Shown here: one piece after another, positions 56,070 to 64,000 of the stretch | How positions within the stretch are numbered: position 1 is the first letter of the stretch | Layout of the letters: every line of letters begins with the position of its first letter | Assembly (NCBI GenBank): GCA_011109175.1 | Contig: RDEW01000014.1 | Location: 1,002,042-1,066,041, forward strand | DNA from: Dicyema japonicum | Lineage: Eukaryota; Dicyemida; Rhombozoa; Dicyemidae | Reading direction: 5' to 3' | Length of the DNA stretch: 64,000 nt | Program-made: the position numbers and the translations under genes | The notes under the pieces: generated by a model | Seen by the model: the letters and a program-made list of their open reading frames with translations, nothing else | The model's database searches: none | Told to the model about the DNA's origin: nothing

Positions 56070-56617
56070 TTAACGGTAAGACTTTTGATATCTCGCACGC
56101 GCTCCGGGACCACCAAATTTCTTAGATTCCCGCCTTCTTGGATCAGCACGAAGTAGAGACTGATCATATTGCATGAGAGCAGTCTCCATCTCGATCTTGC
56201 TGGCCTCGTCCTTATCTAATATAATCACAAACAGCTCACATTTTCCATAGTAAGCAACCACTCCCTTAGCGATGGCCTGGCGAATAGCTAATGCCATTAA
56301 ATATAAAAAATAAATTTGAGAGACTATCCCTCCGCCAGAGACTCTAACTCGGATGTCTAGATCGCGGAAAGTCTCCTCTTTGAGAGCTATGATGGGATCC
56401 CAAAGCTGAAATTAATTATAGTATTACTTTTGGCCAGAGAACAGATGGTTGCCATATGTTAAGAATCTTGTTATTGACTCTAATCATCCCACGTCCAGCA
56501 CGGACTAAGGCTACTGCTTTGGCAGTTTTCTAGTGCATATTCATTTATTAATACTTTAGTTCCATACACTTGGACGTAATCATTACAGTTTTTTCTCTCA
56601 TTAGTTGACTTTACCAT
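56070..56617 (-). CDS. RPS16: 40S ribosomal protein S16 (uS9)
   Basis: A small-subunit protein whose C-terminal tail reaches the P-site tRNA. The C-terminus is unmistakable: [20 protein letters not shown] then QKSYR. N-terminal part [19 protein letters not shown], middle [18 protein letters not shown], then [20 protein letters not shown]. Exons on the minus strand: 56555-56617, 56428-56529, 56240-56405, 56070-56215; introns 25, 22 and 24 nt, the last in frame without a stop. The product is about 158 aa (usual about 146). The excess comes from the N-terminus and from 21 extra nt (FLYLMAL) between SQIY and AIRQ, AT-rich and without GT-AG ends. The start is the first in-frame ATG (56617). Confidence 0.93.
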
Positions 56618-56739
56618 AAGAGGCACGTGAAGAAACTATAAATTTTAATTTTACTATTTTAATTTAATCGTTAAAATAAATATTTTAATTAATATTTGAA
56701 CAATTTATTATCAGAGTAAGGAATTTATTCTGAGATTTC

Positions 56740-58852
56740 TAGCGTAATCATCGCGTGGCATCATGTGGTGCTACGTGGATAGTTTGTCAAAATTATTTTC
56801 TCTCCTTCCGATGGCATCACTGATCCACCTTACAGAGGAGGCGTCCAATGTTTGGCCGGCATCAAGAGGATCCAACACTTTTTCTCCGGGACAACGTCGT
56901 TACCTGGTGACAAGTTCTGGAATGCTGGAACGAGTCAGGATCGAGGAGTTAGTTAGTTTGTTTACCCTTGGTCCTTGGAAATAATTTTAATTTTTTTAAT
57001 TTTAATTGAAGTTTTTTTTTCTCCGACGAGATGTTTTACAGTGTATAATGTCTATACCCTGCCTCAGGGGTCATGTACTACTTTTTACATCCCCAACCTA
57101 TTGAGACTGTGTGGACTAAAGGATCTCCTACTATGCGGAGATTTGAATGCCAAACATCCGCTTTGGCTCCGGACACAATCAGCCGACAATCGTGGAAAGT
57201 ACATCCTATCTATACTCGACGAATTAATTATTCTCAATAATCCGGATTCCCATACGAGGACCCCAATCCGAAGAGGGGATAGCCTAACTTCACCGGACTT
57301 ATCATTATGCACCCCTCCCTTGCTGGATACTTACATGGGATGTTCTTTATGGTTTTACAAGCGACCATAACCCAATTGTTTTGAAACTGAAAAGATCAAT
57401 CTGTCTGCCAAGATGTTCTACAAAGTTCAAAAACTATTCTAAGGCAAATTGGTTTGAATTCAGCACGTATGTGGATAATTGTCTATCGGGACTCGCTGTG
57501 AAAGACTTCCCTATTGACAAGGCAGCCATGATGTTAACTTCAGTTATTCAAAAAGCGGACAGAATGTTCATCCCAATATCCTCTTACAGAAAATTCAATC
57601 TGAAACTATCTTCGGGCATCCTGGAACTTATCAAGAAACGGGATGCTTTGAAGAAAACCGGAATGCAATCAGATAGCTCTATATCGTCCATACTCTCTAA
57701 ATCCCAGAATTTCCCAACTAATCTGTGATAAACACAGACACAAGTGGAGTCGGCTTGTCGGTCGACTATGCCACAAGAACTCGTGCGGAACCTTATGGAA
57801 GACACTAAAGAGTATCAACAGCCTCACAAAGGAAGATGACGGCGGAGTGAAAACCGTTGCCCCGGAACATTCACGGAAACTCGTTAATAACCTCATGAAA
57901 TACTATGAGTCGATCAGCCACAAGGACTTCTTTCGATCTCTACATATCAAACAAGGTGGTCCACAACAGTCGACTTATACGACGTTCTTCATTCCCTACG
58001 ACGTGGAAAGGACTATTAAATTTCTACGACCAACTCGAGCCTGTGGCCCGACGGTCTATGCAATCCACCTTAAACACCTAGGACCTCAGGCTCATATTGT
58101 GTTATCAAGACTATACAACCAGTCTATAAATTCCCATACAATACCAAACATATGGAAGAACTCATTGATTACTTCAATCCTCAAGCCTGGAAAATCAAAA
58201 GACATTCCACTCACTTACCTGTCTCCATAACTTGCGCCTTGTCAAAGTGTTGAAGAAGCTTGTACTAATGTTAATTTCCCCTGTTCTACAATTTCCTGAT
58301 TTTCAATATGGCTTCAGATCAGGCCGTTCTACAACGACACAATTGAGATCTGTCTTCCAGTTCATCACAGACGGCTTCTACGTAAAGACTCTGGTGTCTA
58401 TAGATATACAGAAAGCCTTCGACTCGGTTTCGAGGACTCTCCTAACAAAGAGGGTCTTTAATTCAAATTTACATCCGAGCATCATGCTATGGCTGGAAAA
58501 TTTCTTAAATGGCCGACGTGGAAGAGTCCGGATTGGAAAAATTACTTCAAAATCAAGACTACTCCCAAATGGGGTCCCACAAGGCTCCCCTCTGCCTTAC
58601 TCTTATTTAACTTATTTCTACACGATTTACCTACTATCAATGATCAGGACACCATGTTTTTATCTTATGCAGACGACTTGATTATCGTTGCAAGGGACAA
58701 ATCTCCCTCCAGGGTTAGTGGCGATGGTTCAGTCACACCTCAACCAGGTGTGACTGGCTATCCATGAATTTGCTGTCTGTGTATGCATCCAAGTCTCAGT
58801 TCACCATATTTACTTCAACTCTGATGACGTTCTCCAGTCACACGGAGGAGGT
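56740..58852 (+). mobile_element. Jockey-like retrotransposon, 5' part before MULE insertion
   Basis: The leader (GCGTGGCATCATGTGGTG at about 56753) is like that at 8337. APE endonuclease: LLCGDLNAKHPLW (about 57130), SHTRTPIRRGDSLTSPDLSL (57250-57310), SDHNPIVLKLKRS (shifted, about 57360). RT: RACGPTVYAIHLKHLGPQA, FQYGFRSGRSTTTQLRSV, LVSIDIQKAFDSVSRTLLT (first Asp), FLNGRRGRVRI, SRLLPNGVPQGSPL, then after a shift FLSYADDLIIVARD (YADD at about 58668). Only a few frameshifts, so a young copy. It continues after the MULE at 60414. Confidence 0.82.
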
Positions 58853-58860
58853 GTTAACCA

Positions 58861-60405
58861 GGAGTGCGGAAAAAAAGTCAAGCGGAAAAAAAGTCAAGCG
58901 GAAAAAAAGTCAAGTCGTCTTTTTTTAGTTTATATCGCATTTTTGTGATACTACTAGCATCTTTTTAATTTTTAAAAATTTTTTCAATACTTGACTTTTT
59001 TTCCGCTTGACTTTTTTTCTATTTTTGAAAATTTTTCCCTTATAAATTTTCGAAATTTAGCGCAAAATGGAAAAAAAGTCAAGTCCGCTAACGAAATCAC
59101 GGACTTGACTTTTTTTCCGCTTTGGTATAATCGCTTTGACTAAATCAATTTAAGAATTTCAAGGTAATAATAAAATTTTTTTTTATTATCAAATGAATAA
59201 AAATTAAATTAAGGCATCTGAATGGCCATGCTATTTCCCCTAACAATAGCCAACGAGATACGTTCTCGGAACCAACTAGTCTCTCGCGGATCCTTGGTCA
59301 CAGCTTGAATCATGGAGCCGATCTTACGAACCAACTCATCTGCTTGGGGGCCAAGGATTCCTAATATAATAAAATTGACTTAACTTTTTTCGCTTTGGTT
59401 TAATCTTTTTGACCTTGACTTTTTTCGCTTTGGTTTAATCTTTTTGACTTAATCAATATACGGATTTTAAGGTTATAATTAGGCATATTTTAAATATTAT
59501 GCTTGCCCAAAAATAAGAGACAAAATGGAGATAATATCAACTAACAAAGGAGGAAAGAAAATTTGTTTTAAGGGTTATATGTATACAAAGCACTCGGTGA
59601 CAAAAAAAACTATATAATTTTTAAATGTGTGAAAAAATTTTCACAAAGATGCAGAGGAAGCCTAAGAACAGATCATAATTTTGAATTTTCCAAAGAAGGA
59701 ATTTCTCACAATCACGAATTTGACGAAAGTCAAATAAAACTGATGAAATTGTGCAACGAAACAAAACTTATTGCTAAAACGAGTCAAGAAAATCCCTTAC
59801 AAATCTAAAACAGTAGAAGCCCTAAAAGCAATTGCATGGAATATTAAATATTCTTTTGATTCACATTAAATAATCCCTTGATTCACGTTAAATAAAAATC
59901 ATATGTTTATAACATTTTAAAAAATTTTAAAAGTAGAAAAAATCTGTTTTATTTTTAGAATTTATTTCAACCAGGTGAGTTTTAGTTGTGGCGGGACATT
60001 TTAATGCAATTACAAACTAAAGCATTAACATTAGCCAAAATTAACTATTTAAATAATTTGTTATTCTAAACTCGCTTACTTTAAAATGAAACGATCATGA
60101 ATAAAAATCTTAATTTATAAACGGAAAAAAAGTCAAGTCCGTAATTTCGTTAACGGACTTGACTTTTTTTCCGTTTTGCGCTAAATTTCGAAAATTTATA
60201 AGGGAAAAATTTTCAAAAATGGAAAAAAAGTCAAGTATTGAAAAAATTTTTAAAAATTAAAAGATGCTAGTAGTATCACAAAAATGCGATATAAACTAAA
60301 AAAGGACGACTTGACTTTTTTTTCCGCTTGACCTTTTTTCCGCTTACGGACTTGACTTTTTTTTCCGCTTGACCTTTTTTCCACTTGACTTTTTTTCCTA
60401 CAACC
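58861..60405. mobile_element. MULE-type DNA transposon (FLYWCH class) with long TIRs
   Basis: Flanked by a perfect 8-bp duplication GTTAACCA (58853-58860 and 60406-60413). Terminal inverted repeats of about 260-285 nt (58861-59122 and 60121-60405) start GGAGTGCGGAAAAAAAGTC and, reverse-complemented, GGTTGTAGGAAAAAAAGTC, and are full of GGAAAAAAAGTCAAG units. A plus-strand FLYWCH zinc-finger remnant starts at ATG 59525: GGKKICFKGYMYTKHSVTKK, then after a stop and shift KCVKKFSQRCRGSLRTDHNF and SHNHEF (C, C and HxH ligands visible). FLYWCH domains accompany MULE transposases; the transposase itself is absent, so the copy is non-autonomous. It also carries a piece of a YLDD/RPDG retroelement. 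Confidence 0.85.
59214..59400 (-). mobile_element. YLDD/RPDG-family C-terminal end inside the MULE
   Basis: The minus-strand frame ILGPQADELVRKIGSMIQAV then TKDPRETSWFRERISLAIVR and GNSMAIQMP ends in TAA. The signature DPRE..WF.ERISLAI.RGN is shared with 19.05-19.15 kb. Upstream, TTATTATATTAG precedes GAATCC and looks like an intron acceptor, with a basic stretch (KPKRKKSRSKR) before it. An approximate direct repeat (TTTGACT.AATCAAT...AAGGT) flanks the piece at 59135-59175 and 59446-59490. Confidence 0.6.
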
Positions 60406-60413
60406 GTTAACCA

Positions 60414-60890
60414 CGGGCCTTCGAAAATGGAACGTCCTAAAAGCCATCATAAAGAAGAGCCTCTTCCCTCCTACTGCTTGGTTCAGCAAAGTATATTTCA
60501 AAGTTATTGCGCCGACGATTGAATATGCCTGTTCTGCCTGGAGATGCGAATGAGGTATATACAATCAGACTCCACATCCGTCCCAGTCTGTTTTCAGAGG
60601 AGGCGACGGTGAGAAATAACCTTGGCTTTCAACGTATGTGCAATGAGCTAGGAAACCCATTCAGAGAAAGGGTGGTTCATGCGGAGGAATTCAAATGGGC
60701 ATTAAAATGTGCACTACGATAGAATTCCTCTGCAGAAATAAAAGAAGACACTTCAGAAACGCTGTTGGTTCACTGGTGGAGCATTCGAAGAGAATTCGAG
60801 AGATGTTGGAGGCTGGGATCACTTAATTTAGCAAATTAATTCTTTCGTTCTTGGTGGTCTTGGGGTTTTAAAAAAAAGTAAGGAATATGA
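60414..60890 (+). mobile_element. Jockey-like retrotransposon, 3' part after MULE insertion
   Basis: It resumes with WNVLKAIIKKSLFPPTAWFS and IAPTIEYACSAWR (RT thumb), then NPFRERVVHAEEFKWALK, and ends in the tail GATCACTTAATTTAG...TTGGTGGTCTTGGGGTTTTA then AAAAAAA at 60860-60880. The 5' half lies at 56740-58852; only one of the two GTTAACCA copies belongs to the original element. Confidence 0.78.
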
Positions 60891-61213
60891 GGAAGAACGC
60901 CTGACAGCCTGACATGGGAAGGTGCTGAACGGTTGTTAGGACATTGCCAATTATTTCCAAACGTAACCTCTTTTGTATCTTTAATGATGTATTAGAGAAG
61001 TTTGGTGAACTGGATTTACTAAGAGGGCTACTAAATTCAGGGAATTCGTATATCACGTTGTTTGGATCCATATGCAACTGACTATTTAGAAGTTATGAGA
61101 TTTGTTGCACGTTTTATTCATTCAAGGGTAATAATTTTTCACGAGATACCAGATTCAATCAGATAAGGTTGATCACTGTAAATAATGAATATCTAAATTG
61201 GGAATGGTTCAAC
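60890..61213. other. Gene-free stretch between elements
   Basis: No feature recognised. Confidence 0.4.
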
Positions 61214-61960
61214 GGTTGTAGGAAAAAAAGTCAAGTGGAAAAAAAGTCAAGCGGAAAAAAAGTCAAGTTGTCTTTTTTAGTTTATATCGCATTTTTGTGA
61301 TACTACTAGCATCTTTTAATTTTTAAAAATTTTTTCAATACTTGACTTTTTTTCCGCTTGACTTTTTTTCCATTTTTGAAAATTTTTCCCTTATAAATTT
61401 TCGAAATTTAGCGCAAAATGGAAAAAAAGTCAAGTCCGCTAACGAAATCACGGACTTGACTTTTTTTCCGCTTTGGTATAATCGCTTTGACTAAATCAAT
61501 TTAAGAATTTCAAGGTAATAATAAAAATTTTTTTTATTATCAAATGAATAAAAATTAAATTAAGGCATCTGAATGGCCATGCTATTTCCCCTAACAATAG
61601 CCAACGAGATACGTTCTCGGAACCAACTAGTCTCTTGCGGATCCTTGGTCACAGCTTGAATCATGGAGCCGATCTTACGAACCAACTCATCTGCTTGGGG
61701 GCCAAGGATTCCTAATATAATAAAATTGACTTAACTTTTTTCGCTTTGGTTTAATCTTTTTGACCTTGACTTTTTTCGCTTTGGTTTAATCTTTTTGACT
61801 TAATCAATATACGGATTTTAATTCCTTTGGAAAAAGAATTTCAACAAGAACAAATAAAAAAACGATTGATAGACAAAAAAGGCTTTTAAATATATGTCTG
61901 GATCGCCAGGACGGAAAAAAACAGTAGGAGAAGCCCTAAAAGCAATTGCATTATTTATTA
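61214..61960. mobile_element. Second MULE copy, 3' truncated
   Basis: It begins GGTTGTAGGAAAAAAAGTC and is almost identical to 58867-59480 of the first copy over about 610 nt, including the retroelement piece. It then carries different internal sequence (61822-61918) before rejoining the first copy at AAGCCCTAAAAGCAATTGCA (61930-61949; compare 59814-59833). No right TIR: an RTE-like element's 3' end abuts at about 61960. Its FLYWCH part is missing. Confidence 0.75.
61560..61745 (-). mobile_element. YLDD/RPDG-family C-terminal end, second MULE-borne copy
   Basis: Same sequence as 59214-59400, with one base difference seen (TCTTGCGG against TCTCGCGG). Its presence in both MULE copies shows the piece was there before the MULE spread. 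Confidence 0.6.
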
Positions 61961-61984
61961 TTTTATTTAAAGCACTCCCGAGAA

Positions 61985-64000
61985 GTCATAAAATTAATCA
62001 AGCCTCCCTTGTGCCGTATTTCTAGCCATCCTCTCTATCAGCCTCTTCCAGGACCCTCTACTTCGTGCCAGTTCCCTTAAGGTATCTAGGTCGTCTGCGG
62101 AAGTGAGCTTCAGTCCCACAGCCGACAGGTCTTTATTCAAAATAGTTGGGAGTGTGACTCTTGTCTTCCACGGAAACCGGCTCCCGTATGCATTAGGTAG
62201 TTTTCCATGGCGATATTCGCGGGTACTTGAGCATTTAGACGTAAGATATGTCCAAAGAGACTCCATCTTGATCTGAGGATCTCCTCGATAGTATACCAGA
62301 TTTGCACTTCGAGTAGAGGTCATTGTTTGAGATCTTCTTAGGCCACTTGATCTTGATTACTGATTTCAATTGTGTCCTGTGGAAAGCGTCAAGACGGTCC
62401 ATCTCTTGTTTAGAGATTCCCAAGTGCCTGAATTGTAGGTCAGGACGGGGATGACAAAAGCCTTATATATTCTGAGTTTGGTGTTTAATCCCATCCTCTT
62501 CTTATGACCCCACATATTCGATACTTTCTTTAGTGCACACATTGCGAGGATTTTCCTCCGAGAAACATCTTCTGAGTCCCCGAGAAGCGAACCCACCTTC
62601 TTTTGCTTTCTCCAAGACTCGTCCGATCTTCGATCATTGCGTGTAAGTGTTGTGAACTCTGTTTTATCGGTGTTAACGGTTAAGAACCATTTCGAGAATA
62701 CGTGTGGAAGAACGTTAAGCATGTGTTGAAGTACTTGAATATCCTCAGAAACAAAGTCCAGGTCGTCCGCGTAGATTATCTCGTTATAATTGTTGCCAAC
62801 CAGGGGTCTGAACTCTCTTAGTGCGGCCTCAAGGTAGACAATAAAGAGGACCGGGGATAGTGAGTCCCCCTGTGGAACTCCACGTGAGGTCGAAAAAAAG
62901 TTAGAGGTAGAGTCACCAATTTTGACGGCAAGTTGAGTGTTCCGCATGAGTAAGTGTATTATTTTGACATCGTCAGGCAGTAGAAAACTCTCCAACACTT
63001 CCATAAGTTTTCCACGGTCCACCGAGTCGAACGCACGGGACATGTCGATACCAAGTATCTCAATAGATTTTTTGTATTTTTGGCACAGGGCACAATACCA
63101 CCTGTGCCCCCATACCACGTCAGCCGTGGACCTGCCCGTCCGGAATCCACTTTGGCCGTCCGAAAGAAATATGTTCACCCTCTCCTTTATTCGGTTTAAA
63201 GCAATGAGGGATAATGTTTTTCGTATGGAGGTTAGGAGTATAATAGGTCTGAAGTTGTGAGGGGGGCCTTTACTTTTTCCCGGTTTTTGTAGTGGAATTA
63301 GCCACCCTTTTCCCAGTTCCAGTTCATCTGCACCCTCGAGAGACCGGTTGAAAATGTTAGTAATCATTTCAATTAGCTCCTCCGGGCCGTATTGTAAAAG
63401 TTCTGCAGTAATGAAGTCTGGTCCGGCAGATCTTCCGGTATTTAATTTTTTAATAGCTTGTTGAGTTTCGGATATGGTAATAGGGCTAGTTAGAGTGTAC
63501 TTGTAAGACTTCCGAGATTTCATTGCTTGGTCAGCCGCGTCCTGTTTGTTGAACATAAGGTCAAAATGGGATGCCAGAACGTTTGCTTTGTTAATGGTCC
63601 CGATAACGTCGTGACCAAGGTTGTCATGGACAGTTAACGAAATTGGACAGTTTTCTCTGCTAAGAAGCCGGATTGCTTTGAACATTCTTGGTCCGTTCTT
63701 GTACTTTAATATGTCTGAGATTTTCTCCTCAGCTTCATTTTTGGCAAGGAATCTTTGTATTTGTTTGATCTTCGTTAAGACTCTCCCTCTCTGGGTGCGC
63801 AGTACTTTGATATCTTCCGGAGCGTTTGTGTTTTCCATCCGGAGTCTGAGCTCTTTCTGTGTTACAGAGAGTTGTCCGATATCCGGATTACATTGTTTGT
63901 GACGAGATTTGGTGATGTGACCAAGCACACTAAAGGCTGTGTTTTGGATAGCAACCACTATTTCATCCCATAAGCTGTTTGTCGGCTGATTTTGGTTAAT
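61985..64000 (-). mobile_element. RTE-like retrotransposon, near-intact RT, continues past the window
   Basis: A 530-codon minus-strand frame (62366-63958) holds the pre-RT region (RGRVLTKIKQIQRFLAKNEA) and RT blocks: LNTGRSAGPDFITAELL, WLIPLQKPGKSKGPPHNFRP, QSGFRTGRSTADVVWGHRW, EILGIDMSRAFDSVDR (first Asp), RGVPQGDSLSPVLFIVYLEA, NEIIYADDLDFVSE (YADD), VGSLLGDSEDVSRRKIL, VLTYNSGTW. Two frameshifts follow (about 62400 and 62300), then KLPNAYGSRFPWKTRVTLPT and NTAQGRLD with a stop at 61994. All RT catalytic residues are intact. The endonuclease would lie beyond 64000. Confidence 0.88.

Noticed and set aside
1-64000. CRISPR arrays, operons, bacterial promoters or ribosome-binding sites
   Set aside because: The window is eukaryotic; no regularly spaced repeats or polycistronic g&ene order seen.

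Overview
This is eukaryotic, animal-type DNA: AT-rich, crowded with decayed transposable elements, and holding a few spliced metazoan genes. The most telling trait is intron size. In five independent genes (SARM1, RPS10, eIF1A, GHITM/TMBIM5, RPS16) every intron I could place by restoring reading frame to a conserved protein is 20 to 30 nt with GT...AG ends. Animal-only genes (SARM1, GHITM) combined with such introns fit a dicyemid mesozoan such as Dicyema best. That is an inference from gene structure, not from a species marker. The standard genetic code fits all of these genes.

Layout. 1-14.4 kb: a degenerate tRNA-Asn-like sequence, then fragments of three families of non-LTR retrotransposon. 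14.8-17.2 kb: an apparently intact SARM1 (ARM, SAM, TIR NADase). 17.9-30 kb: more retrotransposon pieces on both strands. 30.2-33.3 kb: a recognisable but frameshifted PPIP5K copy. 33.6-37.7 kb: a nearly full-length YLDD/RPDG retroelement, abutted by an inverted, internally deleted retroelement of a different RLE-like family. 39.8-46.6 kb: host gene cluster RPS10 (-), eIF1A (+), GHITM (-), with a pogo/Tigger transposon next to RPS10. 47-53.6 kb: retroelement 3' ends and a hAT remnant. 54-55.9 kb: a hAT transposon with terminal inverted repeats and an 8-bp target duplication. 56-56.6 kb: RPS16 (-). 56.7-61.9 kb: a Jockey-like element split by a FLYWCH-type MULE with a perfect 8-bp target duplication, followed by a second MULE copy. 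62-64 kb: an RTE-like reverse transcriptase running off the window edge.

Four retroelement groups recur and are named here by what is visible. (1) 'Jockey-like': APE endonuclease plus YADD reverse transcriptase, sometimes preceded by a 2A-like NPGP motif. (2) 'RTE-like': a DWN-type APE endonuclease, YADD RT and a GSLLGDSED thumb motif. (3) 'YLDD/RPDG': RT with a YLDD box, a CxC...H...C knuckle, an RPDG endonuclease-like motif and a conserved AILRGN C-terminus. (4) 'RLE/EVG': a C-terminal nuclease-like region with PDI...IEVGIT...KY, resembling elements known from microsporidia. Clade names are inferences from motifs; no database search was possible.

The host genes are housekeeping genes (two small-subunit ribosomal proteins, an initiation factor, a mitochondrial TMBIM protein) plus one NAD-cleaving axon-degeneration/innate-immunity factor. 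They do not form a pathway. Their intactness contrasts with the PPIP5K copy, which carries several single-base frameshifts and lost splice acceptors.
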